64,000 nucleotides of DNA. It comes from Pseudomonadota bacterium. GTDB taxonomy: Bacteria > Pseudomonadota > Gammaproteobacteria > Burkholderiales > Nitrosomonadaceae. Positions 39,734 through 49,488 of this stretch are shown in pieces (the first letter of the stretch is position 1; each line of letters starts with the position of its first letter). The position numbers and the translations under genes were made by a program. The stretch spans positions 124,001-188,000 of the forward strand of contig JAFEGA010000002.1 in assembly GCA_018240285.1 (NCBI GenBank), read 5' to 3'. The notes below the pieces were generated by a model. The model saw only the letters and a list, made by a program, of their open reading frames with translations, ran no database searches and was not told where the DNA came from.

Positions 39734-40372
39734 CTATTCCCAAATCACCATCTTGAAACGTTCCTTGACGATGCCGAAGTAGTTGCACTTCCAGTCGCTT
39801 TGCGCGAAGAAGTCGAGGTGATGCCATTGGTCTTTTTGTTTCAGGATGTTGGCAGCGGCATCGTCCCAGTCGATGGCGGCGAATCTCGGTTCCAGTTCCT
39901 GCTTGCGGTCTTCGACTTCGGCATAATCGAAACCGTCGTACTCCCAGTGCAACACTTCAAACACGTTACCGTCGCGGTCGGCGTAGTCGATGCTGAAATC
40001 GAGTCCCCATTTCGGACGGATACGGATGATCTTGTAAATAAGCGGATTGGCTTTCGCCCAGTGCTGCAATTGTTGCAGCGCTTCCCCGGCATAGCCTTTG
40101 CGCTCGAACAGCAAACTGTGATTCAGCACCGCACCTTCGACCCGATCCGGTTGCGTGAACCACGGTGCTTTCAATGCATGATGGTGCTCGCGGTGCGAAT
40201 GTGCTTGCGTCCCGTTGGCTTCGGCATAGCGCTGTTCGAGATCGGTCAGATCGTAACCGTTCTGATCGAACAACGCCAGATCGCGCGCCAGAGGAATGCT
40301 CACTGTATCCAGCGGCCGTTCCCAATGGCTGATGGGGTTCAATTGATTGTCGGTTAAATCGAGGTAACTCAT
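39734..40372 (-). CDS. Hypothetical protein, family not recognised
   Basis: A 212-residue soluble protein without a signal peptide or transmembrane segment. It is rich in aromatic and acidic residues, with a His-rich patch (HSHREHHHALKAPWF) near residue 60 and conserved-looking WGLDFSIDYADRDGNVFEVLHWEYD in the middle. I do not recognise the family and assign no function. Codon use and composition resemble its neighbours. Confidence 0.7.
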   Translation of the reverse strand: MSYLDLTDNQLNPISHWERPLDTVSIPLARDLALFDQNGYDLTDLEQRYAEANGTQAHSHREHHHALKAPWFTQPDRVEGAVLNHSLLFERKGYAGEALQQLQHWAKANPLIYKIIRIRPKWGLDFSIDYADRDGNVFEVLHWEYDGFDYAEVEDRKQELEPRFAAIDWDDAAANILKQKDQWHHLDFFAQSDWKCNYFGIVKERFKMVIWE

Positions 40373-40473
40373 GGGTAAAAAACTATCGGATTAACAAAGG
40401 ATGACGAAAATAAATGGCAGATTGTGACAGGCTGAAGCAAAAAAAGCTACGCGACCGCCACCGCAGTGGCAAT

Positions 40474-40770
40474 CTAACCGCCGTGACGCGGCTTTCCGTA
40501 GAGCACGCGCAACTCATCCTTGGCTTTTTCCAGCACCTCGCGCTGCTGCGCGGGTAGATGATTTCCTGCACGGTTGATGTAAAAATTCAACATCGACATC
40601 GCCGACACAAACGGCTCTGCCTTGCGCCGCTGACTGCTGTCCGCGGAATGCTTCAGCGATAGCGCGATTTTATGCGGATCGTTCCAGGTAAAAACACCGA
40701 GCTCGAGATCGAGGGCGTTACTGGTGCTGCTGATATGGTGGGACCAGTTTTGAGAATTATTTTTGGGCAC
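40474..40770 (-). CDS. DUF3175 family protein
   Basis: A 98-residue protein with the DUF3175 core: SNALDLELGVFTWNDPHKIA, LKHSADSSQRRK and PFVSAMSMLNFYINRAGNHL. The function is unknown; the family occurs widely in proteobacteria as a single-domain protein. It lies between the unrecognised 212-residue gene and the AT-rich orphan, all on the minus strand. Confidence 0.85.
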   Translation of the reverse strand: MPKNNSQNWSHHISSTSNALDLELGVFTWNDPHKIALSLKHSADSSQRRKAEPFVSAMSMLNFYINRAGNHLPAQQREVLEKAKDELRVLYGKPRHGG

Positions 40771-40819
40771 TAGAGCTATAACTCAACACTAGAACACTGA
40801 TGAATAACAAAAATCTTTG

Positions 40820-41503
40820 CTATATCTCAAATTGTAACGAACCATCATGATTAATTACTATGATCCGCTCAAAGCATGATGGTTTGGTGATATTTCGCAC
40901 AATATCTACTTTGTCATCTTCGTCCATGCAACAAATATAATCAACTAGTATCAACCACCAACGTTTATATTTTTTATTTATTTTCTTCTCTTTTTCTTTT
41001 ATGCAATGTTTAATCACTTCTGTATATAAACCTACTACCCAACCTCCGCTATCTTCATCGGATTCAATTCCGATCTTATATTTATGCGACAGTTTTGAAC
41101 TACCCGCTACAAACTTTAGAGATACGTTACTGCTTAATTTATATTTAAAAGGCGTGATTTCGTTTTGCTTCTGAAAAGCATCGATTGCTTCCCTGATCAT
41201 TTTCTCAGAAACATCAAGCTTTCCATCAACTCTCTCATAATGCAAAGCTACCCAAAAATTATTAGTTTCAGCGTTGTAGTTTGAAAATACTTTTTTTATC
41301 CTATTTTTTAAAGGTATTGCTGTTTCTTCTAACCCATTTGTATTTCCGTCTTTATCGTAATACTGTTCATTAAGCCTTCTTACCTCTACAGCTATTGAGT
41401 TCTCAATCAAAAAATCAGGAGATACGTTTCCATCAGGTTCATAAATGACATCATGACAATTTTTTTTCAAAAAATTTTCTGCGATAGCTTCTTCCGGTTT
41501 CAT
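40820..41503 (-). CDS. AT-rich orphan gene, possible PD-(D/E)XK nuclease-like protein
   Basis: A 227-residue protein. The N-terminal part has EPDGNVSPDFLIENSIAVEV followed by RRLN, which fits a PD-(D/E)XK core (PD, then E-x-K/R with arginine). The C-terminal half is Lys-rich, with CIKEKEKKINKKYKRWW and two cysteines (DYICCMDED). The start at 41503 has a GGGGGAATTAG site; a longer frame to 41566 overlaps the bioD stop. Composition is far more AT-rich than bioD or DUF3175 on either side, suggesting recent acquisition. Enzyme activity is not established. Confidence 0.65.
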   Translation of the reverse strand: MKPEEAIAENFLKKNCHDVIYEPDGNVSPDFLIENSIAVEVRRLNEQYYDKDGNTNGLEETAIPLKNRIKKVFSNYNAETNNFWVALHYERVDGKLDVSEKMIREAIDAFQKQNEITPFKYKLSSNVSLKFVAGSSKLSHKYKIGIESDEDSGGWVVGLYTEVIKHCIKEKEKKINKKYKRWWLILVDYICCMDEDDKVDIVRNITKPSCFERIIVINHDGSLQFEI

Positions 41504-41565
41504 TCTAATTCCCCCAAATGCAATTAAATAATGTCGATCATTCTCAAATCTTTCCATTAGAGACA

Positions 41566-42249
41566 TTAACTTCTTATCAAAGAGCTTTCCAAGCTTACAA
41601 CATCCAGAAATACGGTGCTTTCTGGTGCACTCACTCCCAAATCAAATGGCACTACTCCCAGCAACGGACCATCCAGCCGCTGCTCCAGCGTCGCAATATT
41701 TTCCTCCAACATTAGCATCTGCGGATCGATGCCATTCGCCACCCAGCCTGCTAGCGGCAAACCGGCCGCGAGGATCGCTTGCGCGGACAGCAGGGCGTGA
41801 TTCAAACAACCAAGCCGCATGCCAACCACCAGGATCACCGGAAGATTTAATGCGCGCGCCAGATCCGCGCCGGTTTGTTGCGCGTTGAGCGGCACCAGGA
41901 AACCGCCCGCGCCTTCGACGATGACAACATCCGCCTGATTGCTGAGCGCCTGATAAGCGCGTTGAATGACGGAGAGATCGATGCCGATACCGGCTTGTTG
42001 CGCGGCGATATGCGGCGAGACCGGGGGATCAAACGCGTAGGGATTAATGTGTTCGCGGGCAGCGTTGATATTGCTTGCAGCGATCAGTTGCTCGACATCG
42101 TGCCAGCGGCCATTTTCACTGCCCGCCACCACCGGTTTCATGCCGACGACCTTTTTGCCTTGCGCGGCAAACGCGCGCAGTAGCGCGCAACTGATGGTGG
42201 TTTTGCCTGCACCGGTATCTGTGCCGGTAACGAAATAGCCTTGCCCCAT
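41566..42249 (-). CDS. bioD: Dethiobiotin synthetase
   Basis: BioD (227 residues) closes the ureido ring of 7,8-diaminopelargonate with CO2 and ATP. The P-loop GTDTGAGKTT lies at residues 9-18 and the VEGAGGFLVPL segment near 115. It is last in the bioB-bioF-bioH-bioC-bioD series, starting one base after the bioC stop. bioA is not in the window. Confidence 0.96.
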   Translation of the reverse strand: MGQGYFVTGTDTGAGKTTISCALLRAFAAQGKKVVGMKPVVAGSENGRWHDVEQLIAASNINAAREHINPYAFDPPVSPHIAAQQAGIGIDLSVIQRAYQALSNQADVVIVEGAGGFLVPLNAQQTGADLARALNLPVILVVGMRLGCLNHALLSAQAILAAGLPLAGWVANGIDPQMLMLEENIATLEQRLDGPLLGVVPFDLGVSAPESTVFLDVVSLESSLIRS

Positions 42250-42250
42250 A

Positions 42251-43129
42251 TTAAGGCGGCAATCCCAATTGCCGCCGCGTTTCCGGCGTCAGAATCGAGC
42301 GCGGATCGAATGGTTTCCAGGCATGGCCGTACACCACTTCAAACGTGGCTGGCAGCTTGCCGTCGCGGCGCAGGGTTTCGTAGGCATTGATCGCCTGTTG
42401 CCATTGATGCTTGCCCATCAATCCCTGCCGCCGCCCCTGGGTCACATTGTGCGCGCCGATGGCTTTGAGGTCGCGCATCACACCGATCACGTCATCATAC
42501 GTCAGCGTGATGTATTCCATATCCATCACCGGCGTGGAAAAACGGTTATTCAGCAACAGATCGCCGATGTCGTGCATATCAACGAAGCGGTTGACATGCT
42601 GATAGCCGTCGATGCGCGCGAACGACTGGCGCAATTCCTTTAGCGTATCCGGGCCGAAGGTGCTGAACATCAGCAGCCCGTCGGCACGCAGTATGCGGTG
42701 CATTTCGGCGAAGGTGCGATCCAGGTCGTTGCACCATTGCAGTGCAAGATTCGACCAGATCAGGCCGACGCTTTCGTTCTTGAATGGCAGCTGCTCGATA
42801 TCGCCGCACACATAGTCACCGCGCTGCTGCAATGGCAGCAAACGTTGCCACCAGGCGGTATTCGGCCGCGCGTGCGTGAGCATCGTCCAGGCAATATCGA
42901 ATGCGATCAAACGGCTTTGCGGGTAGCGTTTGGCCAATTGCTGCGTGCCGTAACCGGTGCCGCTGCCGGCATCGAGAATCACATCCGGCTGGTATTTGAT
43001 GTATTCCAGGCGCGCCAGCATGCGATTGCTGATTTCGCGTTGCAGCACCGCTGCGTGATCGTAGCTATGTGCAGCGCGTTCAAACGAGGCGCGCAGTTGT
43101 TTCTTATCAAGCGTTTGTTCGGAATTCAT
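42251..43129 (-). CDS. bioC: Malonyl-ACP O-methyltransferase
   Basis: BioC (292 residues) methylates malonyl-ACP to start pimelate synthesis through the fatty acid elongation cycle. The SAM motif I is VILDAGSGTGYG (about residues 43-54), preceded by SFERAAHSYDHAAVLQ, the family N-terminus. The ATG at 43129 lies inside the 3' end of bioH (23-base overlap); a longer frame to 43174 would deepen it. Motif II (YVCGDIEQLPF) is present. Confidence 0.95.
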   Translation of the reverse strand: MNSEQTLDKKQLRASFERAAHSYDHAAVLQREISNRMLARLEYIKYQPDVILDAGSGTGYGTQQLAKRYPQSRLIAFDIAWTMLTHARPNTAWWQRLLPLQQRGDYVCGDIEQLPFKNESVGLIWSNLALQWCNDLDRTFAEMHRILRADGLLMFSTFGPDTLKELRQSFARIDGYQHVNRFVDMHDIGDLLLNNRFSTPVMDMEYITLTYDDVIGVMRDLKAIGAHNVTQGRRQGLMGKHQWQQAINAYETLRRDGKLPATFEVVYGHAWKPFDPRSILTPETRRQLGLPP

Positions 43130-43877
43130 TGAGATGCGTGACAAATTGTTCGGGGTAAGATAAAAACGGCGCATGGCCGCAATGATCGAATTTCAGGTAG
43201 CGCGATTGCGGCAATTGTTGGTGCATCCAATCCGCCGCAGCCGGATGCGTGATGACATCATTGTCGCCGTGCATGATCAGCACCGGTTGCCGGATATCGC
43301 CGACGTGTTCGCGCAAATCGCTGTTCTGCAAAATTCTCAGTCCTTTTTCCAATGCCGCCGGATCCGGCTCAGCGCGTTGAAAAAAGTTTTTGCGCAATTG
43401 CGACAGAATTTTGCTCGCATCGCAGTCGCCGCTCATTTGCAATGTCAGGAAGCGATTGATCGTAGTGGCGTAATTCAGTTTCAGGTTCTCTAGAAACATT
43501 TGTAATAGTTTGCGATCCATGCCGGATGGCCAATCGCTTTGCCAAGCGAAACAGGGTGTGGTTGAAATCAGCACCAGTTTCTCGACTTGCTGCGGCTGCT
43601 GTAACGCCAGTTGCATTGCAATCTGTCCGCCCAACGACCAGCCGCCGAGCAAGCAGCGTTCCGGCAGGATAGCGGCGACGATCTCGGTCAGATGATCGAG
43701 CGTTCCCGGTTCGCACGCCGGACTCAAACCGTGCCCGGGCAGATCGACCAGATGCAGACGGAAATGTTGCGCCAGCGCATCGCGCACGCTGCCCCAAATG
43801 CCGCTGTGCATCGCCCAACCGTGCAACAACACCAGATCGGGACCCTGCCCGGATGTTTCGATATGCAGCGCAGTCAT
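43107..43877 (-). CDS. bioH: Pimeloyl-ACP methyl ester carboxylesterase
   Basis: BioH (256 residues), an alpha/beta hydrolase that removes the methyl group added by BioC to release pimeloyl-ACP. The nucleophile elbow is GWSLGG (about 79-84), with an HGWAMHSGIWG oxyanion segment, aspartate in MHGDNDVITHP and histidine in DHCGHAPF. Its ATG overlaps the bioF stop by four bases, so the two are coupled. Confidence 0.95.
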   Translation of the reverse strand: MTALHIETSGQGPDLVLLHGWAMHSGIWGSVRDALAQHFRLHLVDLPGHGLSPACEPGTLDHLTEIVAAILPERCLLGGWSLGGQIAMQLALQQPQQVEKLVLISTTPCFAWQSDWPSGMDRKLLQMFLENLKLNYATTINRFLTLQMSGDCDASKILSQLRKNFFQRAEPDPAALEKGLRILQNSDLREHVGDIRQPVLIMHGDNDVITHPAAADWMHQQLPQSRYLKFDHCGHAPFLSYPEQFVTHLNEFRTNA

Positions 43878-45040
43878 GGCATTGCGGCCAGTTCGTGCAA
43901 AGCATCGGTCAGCCGCGCGATGTCTTGCGGCTGATGCACCGCGGACAATGAAATGCGCAAACGCGCCGTCCCTTGCGGCACCGTCGGCGGACGGATCGCC
44001 GGAACCAGTATGCCGCGCTCGCGCAATCCTTGGCTGATGCGCACGGCCTCGGCGCTATCGCCGATTAGCAACGGTTGAATCGGTGTGCTTGATGGTAACA
44101 GTTTCCACGGCAGTGACTGCAAGCCTTGTTTCAGTTGCGCAATATGCTGCGCCAATGCCTCACGCCGCCATTCTTCCTGTTCGATCAACCGTAAACTGGT
44201 CAGCAATGCATGCGAAAGCGCCGGTGGCGTGGCGGTGGTATAAATATAACTGCGCGCCGACTGAATCAAGGTTTCGATCACCTCCGGCTGCGCCGCGACA
44301 AACGCACCGAATACACCGGCTGCTTTGCCGAGCGTGGCCATATACACCACATGCGGGGAATGTGCGACAAGCTCTTGCGTCGTATGTAAGCTGCCGCGTC
44401 CTTGCTGCCCAAGCACGCCGAAACCGTGCGCGTCATCGAGCACCAGCAGTGCATCATAGCGTTCGCATAAAGCGATCAGTTGCGCAATTGGCGCAATGTC
44501 ACCTTCCATACTGAAGACCGCGTCGGAAATGACCAGCTTGCGCCGTGCCTGAGTCGCCGCCAAGCGTTTCTCCAGCACCACCAGATTGAGATGCGGATAA
44601 CGCACAAATTTGGCGCGCGACAATAGCGCCGCATCGTTCAGCGACGCATGATTGAGCTTGTCGGCAAAAATGGCATCGTCGCGCCCGGCCAGCGCAGTCA
44701 CCACGCCGGTATTCGCCATGTAGCCGGTGGAAAACAACAATGCTTGCGGGAAACCGGTGAATGCCGCCGCCGCTTCTTCGAACTGATGATGCGCCACTGA
44801 ATGCCCGTTGATCAGATGCGACGCACCGGCGCCAACGCCGTAGCGCTGCGTGCCTTCACATACCGCCTGAATCAATGCCGGATGATTGGCCAGCCCGAGA
44901 TAATCGTTACTGCTGAATGCCAGATAATCCTGCCCGCCGACCGTGACATGGCTGGCTTGAGGGCTGTCGACGATTTGCCTTACCCGCCGCAAACCCTGCT
45001 GCTCACGGTTGCGCAGTTGCTCGGTCAGACCGGAAAACAT
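43874..45040 (-). CDS. bioF: 8-amino-7-oxononanoate synthase
   Basis: BioF (388 residues) is a PLP enzyme joining pimeloyl-ACP (or CoA) and alanine. Features: YLAFSSNDYLGLANHP near the N-terminus, the LVLDDAHGFGVLG aspartate-histidine segment near residue 200, and the PLP lysine in MATLGKAAGVFGAF near 235. It begins directly after the bioB stop. Confidence 0.97.
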   Translation of the reverse strand: MFSGLTEQLRNREQQGLRRVRQIVDSPQASHVTVGGQDYLAFSSNDYLGLANHPALIQAVCEGTQRYGVGAGASHLINGHSVAHHQFEEAAAAFTGFPQALLFSTGYMANTGVVTALAGRDDAIFADKLNHASLNDAALLSRAKFVRYPHLNLVVLEKRLAATQARRKLVISDAVFSMEGDIAPIAQLIALCERYDALLVLDDAHGFGVLGQQGRGSLHTTQELVAHSPHVVYMATLGKAAGVFGAFVAAQPEVIETLIQSARSYIYTTATPPALSHALLTSLRLIEQEEWRREALAQHIAQLKQGLQSLPWKLLPSSTPIQPLLIGDSAEAVRISQGLRERGILVPAIRPPTVPQGTARLRISLSAVHQPQDIARLTDALHELAAMP

Positions 45041-46054
45041 TTACGACAATGCGCGCAATCCCAGCTTATCCAGCAACACCCGGTCGCGATCGGTTTCCGG
45101 ATTCGACGTCGTCAGCAATTTGTCGCCGTAGAAGATCGAATTGGCGCCGGCGAGAAAACACAGCGCTTGCACCGCATCGGACATTTCCTGGCGGCCTGCG
45201 GATAGCCGCACCATGGCTTTCGGCATCGTGATCCGCGCGGCGGCGATAGTGCGCACAAATTCGAGCGGATCCAACTCCGCCGTACCGTACAACGGCGTAC
45301 CCTTGACCTGCACCAGATGATTGATCGGTACCGATTCCGGGTAGGGATTCAAGTTTGCCAGTTGCGCGATCAATCCGGCGCGCGAACGGCGTGTTTCGCC
45401 CATGCCGACGATACCGCCGCAACATACGTTGATACCGGCGCCACGCACTTCCTGCAGCGTATCGAGACGATCCTGATACTGCCGCGTGGTGATGATTTCT
45501 TCATAATATTCCGGCGCGGTATCGAGATTGTGATTGTAATAATCCAAACCGGCTTCGCCGAGCTGCTGCGCTTGACCGGGCTTTAATAAACCCAAGGTAG
45601 CACAGGTTTCCATACCAAGCGATTTGACCGCTCGGATCATCTCGGTCATTTTCTCGATGTCGCGTTGCTTCGGCCCGCGCCATGCCGCCCCCATGCAGAA
45701 TCGCGACGCGCCTTTGGCCTTGGCTGCGGAAGCGGCGGTTACTACATCATCCAACGACAACATGTCCTGATTTTCAACGCCGGTGTGATAACGCGCCGCC
45801 TGCGGACAATAGCCGCAATCCTCCGGACAGCCGCCGGTTTTGACCGAAATCAGCGTCGATAACTGTACACCGTTGGCATCGTGATATTGACGATGCACCG
45901 TCTGGGCGTGGAATAACAGATCGTTGAATGGTGCGTTCAGCAACGCTTCAACATCCGCCACGCTCCAAGCTGCTGAATCTTGCGATTTTCCGGTTTTACT
46001 CTTCAGGTCGTTTTGTATTTCGCTGTTTGTTGGTACATCCCAGTTTATATTCAT
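45041..46054 (-). CDS. bioB: Biotin synthase
   Basis: BioB (337 residues) is a radical SAM enzyme that inserts sulfur into dethiobiotin. The [4Fe-4S] motif is CPEDCGYC (CxxxCxxC, about residues 75-82), followed by QAARYHTG. The remaining cluster ligands [15 protein letters not shown] and [10 protein letters not shown] are present. It heads the bio operon and is divergent from comF, with 125 bases between the starts. No BirA-type operator was recognised. Confidence 0.98.
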   Translation of the reverse strand: MNINWDVPTNSEIQNDLKSKTGKSQDSAAWSVADVEALLNAPFNDLLFHAQTVHRQYHDANGVQLSTLISVKTGGCPEDCGYCPQAARYHTGVENQDMLSLDDVVTAASAAKAKGASRFCMGAAWRGPKQRDIEKMTEMIRAVKSLGMETCATLGLLKPGQAQQLGEAGLDYYNHNLDTAPEYYEEIITTRQYQDRLDTLQEVRGAGINVCCGGIVGMGETRRSRAGLIAQLANLNPYPESVPINHLVQVKGTPLYGTAELDPLEFVRTIAAARITMPKAMVRLSAGRQEMSDAVQALCFLAGANSIFYGDKLLTTSNPETDRDRVLLDKLGLRALS

Positions 46055-46179
46055 TTACCTATTGTTCCGTTTAAATGCTGTAGCGATCGCGCCGTTTGCC
46101 GATAGCCTTCGATGATCAAGAATTGTGTCAATGCCGCTTATTTTACCATCGCCGATTTTTAAACAACGGATTAAATGCG

Positions 46180-46875
46180 ATGCTTATCAGGACTCAGAAA
46201 AACTGCCTGCTTTGCGGTACGAATACCGGCGAGGATTTTTGCGCAGCTTGTTATCGCGATTTACCGCAATTGCCGGTTAACCATTGCCCTGTTTGCCTAT
46301 GGCCGGTGCCAACCGGCGAAATCTGCGGTAATTGCTTGAAAAAACCACCGGCATTCACCCGCACGCTGGCGGCGCTGCGCTACACCTTTCCTGCCGATGC
46401 GCTGATCCATGCGTTAAAATATCAGACCAATCTGGCCATCGCGCCGGTTCTTGCCAAGCTGTTCATCGCCCGGTTGAAAACACTGGAAAAGATGCCCGAT
46501 ATCATCGTGCCGATGCCGCTGCATCCGATCCGGCTGCGCGAGCGCGGATTCAATCAGGCGATGGAAATCAGCCGCACGATCGCGAAACAAACAGGCATTG
46601 CTTTGCTGCCGGATAGTTGCAGCCGCGTCAAACATACGCCACCGCAAACTGGATTACCCTGGAAAGAGCGGCAGAAAAATATCCGCCGGGCCTTTAGTTG
46701 TAAAATGGATGTAGCGGGGAAACATGTTGCGATCGTCGATGATGTCATGACCACCGGCACGACCCTGAATGAATTGGCGAAAGTATTGCGCCGCCAAGGC
46801 GCTAGCGAAATCAGCAATTGGGTTATCGCCAGAACCTTACCAGAAAAAAATCACTCGGAATCTTTTACTTTTTAA
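46180..46875 (+). CDS. comF: ComF family protein
   Basis: A 231-residue protein. The N-terminus has four CxxC pairs (C9/C12, C21/C24, C36/C39, C49/C52), a double zinc ribbon; the C-terminal phosphoribosyltransferase-like domain has [16 protein letters not shown]. ComF acts in DNA uptake for transformation in naturally competent species, which fits with the type IV pilus genes nearby; in Betaproteobacteria it is often beside bio genes. The ATG at 46180 is chosen directly before the first cysteine; a longer frame starts at 46096. Confidence 0.92.
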   Translation: MLIRTQKNCLLCGTNTGEDFCAACYRDLPQLPVNHCPVCLWPVPTGEICGNCLKKPPAFTRTLAALRYTFPADALIHALKYQTNLAIAPVLAKLFIARLKTLEKMPDIIVPMPLHPIRLRERGFNQAMEISRTIAKQTGIALLPDSCSRVKHTPPQTGLPWKERQKNIRRAFSCKMDVAGKHVAIVDDVMTTGTTLNELAKVLRRQGASEISNWVIARTLPEKNHSESFTF

Positions 46876-46883
46876 ATAACCGC

Positions 46884-47348
46884 ATGTTTCATATCGTTCT
46901 ACATCAACCGGAAATTCCACCCAACACCGGCAACATCATCCGCTTGTGCGCCAACACCGGCACACAGCTCCATCTGGTCAAACCGCTCGGCTTTCCGTTG
47001 CAGGATAAACAATTAATCCGCGCCGGTTTGGATTATCACGAATTTGCTTCAATCCAGGTGCATGAGAATTGGGCGGCATGCGATCAAAGCCTGCAAGGGC
47101 ATCGCCTGTTTGCGATCACAACGAAAGGAAAACAGCGTTACGACCAAGTGGCGTATGCAGCGGGAGATGTGTTTCTGTTTGGTTCGGAGAGCTGCGGCTT
47201 GCCTGCTCACCTCATGGAGACTTTTCTGGAATCGCATCGTCTTCGGGTACCGATGGTGGCAACCAGCCGCAGTTTGAATCTATCCAACGCCGTTGCCGTC
47301 GTGGTTTATGAAGCGTGGCGGCAAATCGGTTTTCCGTCGGGACAATAG
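46884..47348 (+). CDS. trmL: tRNA (cytidine/uridine-34 2'-O)-methyltransferase
   Basis: TrmL (154 residues) methylates the wobble ribose of tRNA-Leu isoacceptors. It has the SPOUT motifs [17 protein letters not shown] (motif 1), [13 protein letters not shown] (motif 2) and [20 protein letters not shown] (motif 3, knot). The start at 46884 is 8 bases after the comF stop; the longer frame to 46818 overlaps comF. It converges on pilQ with 7 bases between stops. Confidence 0.96.
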   Translation: MFHIVLHQPEIPPNTGNIIRLCANTGTQLHLVKPLGFPLQDKQLIRAGLDYHEFASIQVHENWAACDQSLQGHRLFAITTKGKQRYDQVAYAAGDVFLFGSESCGLPAHLMETFLESHRLRVPMVATSRSLNLSNAVAVVVYEAWRQIGFPSGQ

Positions 47349-47355
47349 CTTGTAA

Positions 47356-49461
47356 TTACTGCAAATTGAGATTCTCGCTCAAAATCCGCGGCGTCACGAA
47401 AATCAGCAGTTCGCGCTTGTTGTCCACTTTCGTGGTATTACGGAAAACATGCCCCAGTACCGGAATATCACCCAGCATCGGCACCTTGTTCACCACTTCG
47501 TTTTCCGTCCGGTCGAAAATACCGCCAATGACAACCGTTCCACCGTTCTCGACGAGAATCTTGGTTGTCACCGACTTGGTATTGATCGGCGGCGGCAGGA
47601 ATTGATTGATCGCTGTACCAATCTTGTCTTGATTAACGTTCAATTCCATATCGATCTGGCCATTGTAGGTAATTAACGGCTTAACTTTCAGCCGCAACGT
47701 GGCATCCATGAAACGGATGCTGGTTGCACCACTGCTGGTTGCTTGTTGATAAGGTACCCGGTCGCCCTGTTCGATAATCGCTTCCACGCCATGCGCGGTA
47801 ACCACTCGCGGACTGGCGATGATTCGTCCCCGCTGGTCGGTTTCCAAAGCGGATAGCTCGAGATTAATGAGCCGGTTATTATTAATTTTCAGCAAACTCA
47901 GCCCTAATGCGGCGGGACCGCCCAGTAAGCCGGTCGCTGCCGCTGCGGGTAGATTTACATTGAGATTGTCTCCTCCCGATGCCGATCCTCCGCCAGCAAG
48001 CGAACTCGAGTTAGCCAAGTTGCCGGAAATTCCAAGTCCATAATTTCCCAGGTTGTTTGCGTTCTGAATTCCGAAACGAGCCCCCAGATTCCGGCTAAAC
48101 TGATCCGTCGCCTCGACAATACGCGCTTCGATCATGACTTGCCGTTCAAAAACATCCAGTTTCTGAATGCGTTTTCTGATTTCTTCCAATCTTGCCGGAA
48201 TATCGGTGACAGTGACGGTATTGCTGATGTCATCCAGATTGATTGTGCCTCGTTTGCTCAGCATGCTTTCAAACGACATCGAATTGACTCTACGATGATT
48301 CAGGCGAAAAATTTCGGAGCGTAGCGGCTCCATATCGGCAATTTGCATTTTCGCTTCCACATCGAGTAATTCCCGATCTGCCATTTCTTTACGCGGCGCG
48401 ACAAAAATGACATTACCGGTCTGACGCTTATCCAGCCCGTGCGCTTGCAGCACAATATCCAGCGCCTGATCCCACGGCACATCTTTTAGCCGGAGCGTAA
48501 GATTTCCCGAAACGGAATCACTGGCAATGATATTCAGATTGGTAAAATCGGCAATGACTTGTAACACCGCGCGCACTTCCACATCTTGGAAATTAAGCGA
48601 TAACCGCTCGCCGGTATAGCCCCCGTTGGCGCGCTTCTTTTTCGCTTGCTCCTCTTCGTCATCACTCAATGCCCGGACTTCCAGAACAAACCGGGTGCCG
48701 GATTGCCGCGCGGAATGTTCCCATCGCCCGCCCGCTTTGACGTGCATACGAACATTATTGCCTTTCTTGGAGGTTTCGATAGTATGAACGGGCGTTGCAA
48801 AGTCGACGACATCAAAGCGTCTTCTTAGGCTGCCGGGTAGTACGGTATCCACAAACTCGACGAAAATATCGTTGTTTTGCAGCTGCACATCGACACTGGC
48901 GCCGGGCTTTGTCATATCAACTTCGATTCGCCCTTCCCCGCTTGCACCGCGGCGGAAATCAATATCCTGCAGGCTGTTCATTTGCTGATTCGGCGTCTCT
49001 TCTGCGAACCGCACCACAGAAGCCGCAACTGGGCTCTCTTGCACGCTGACCAGTTTGATAAACAGAACATTGTCTTGCATACTGATATCGTGCCGCATGA
49101 GTCTCGCCAAATTCAATACCAGCCGGGTACGATCCCCGACCTGCACGATGTTGATGCTGCGCAAATCGCCTTCGGCAGCTTCTTGCACATTTCTGCTCAA
49201 GCCGTTCGCAACCTGATGAAGGTCAAAATAAATGCGGTGCGGATTATCCAGTGCAACGCCCGCTGGTGGTGCCGGTAGCGGCCGATCTAAAGTAAGCTTG
49301 GCGATGACTTCGCCATTCTGGAATGTGGAGATATCAATGGAACGGATACTATTGCTATTAGATGGTGCTTCCGCAGTTATCGTTTGTTGTGCAAGAACTG
49401 CGGTCGCAAAACAAATCAACAGTGCTGCTAATACGATGTTGAGACCAGATCTTTTCATCAT
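47356..49461 (-). CDS. pilQ: Type IV pilus secretin PilQ
   Basis: PilQ (701 residues) is the outer-membrane ring through which the pilus extends. It has a signal peptide (about 1-24, ending AVLAQQ), two AMIN-type domains (about 40-240), an STN domain (LSLNFQDVEVRAVLQVIADF), a secretin N1 domain with VEATDQFSRNLGARFGI, and the C-terminal secretin core ending VPMLGDIPVLGHVF. It is last in pilM-N-O-P-Q. Confidence 0.97.
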   Translation of the reverse strand: MMKRSGLNIVLAALLICFATAVLAQQTITAEAPSNSNSIRSIDISTFQNGEVIAKLTLDRPLPAPPAGVALDNPHRIYFDLHQVANGLSRNVQEAAEGDLRSINIVQVGDRTRLVLNLARLMRHDISMQDNVLFIKLVSVQESPVAASVVRFAEETPNQQMNSLQDIDFRRGASGEGRIEVDMTKPGASVDVQLQNNDIFVEFVDTVLPGSLRRRFDVVDFATPVHTIETSKKGNNVRMHVKAGGRWEHSARQSGTRFVLEVRALSDDEEEQAKKKRANGGYTGERLSLNFQDVEVRAVLQVIADFTNLNIIASDSVSGNLTLRLKDVPWDQALDIVLQAHGLDKRQTGNVIFVAPRKEMADRELLDVEAKMQIADMEPLRSEIFRLNHRRVNSMSFESMLSKRGTINLDDISNTVTVTDIPARLEEIRKRIQKLDVFERQVMIEARIVEATDQFSRNLGARFGIQNANNLGNYGLGISGNLANSSSLAGGGSASGGDNLNVNLPAAAATGLLGGPAALGLSLLKINNNRLINLELSALETDQRGRIIASPRVVTAHGVEAIIEQGDRVPYQQATSSGATSIRFMDATLRLKVKPLITYNGQIDMELNVNQDKIGTAINQFLPPPINTKSVTTKILVENGGTVVIGGIFDRTENEVVNKVPMLGDIPVLGHVFRNTTKVDNKRELLIFVTPRILSENLNLQ

Positions 49462-49488
49462 TATTGGTAGCTTCAGGGTTGTTTTATT

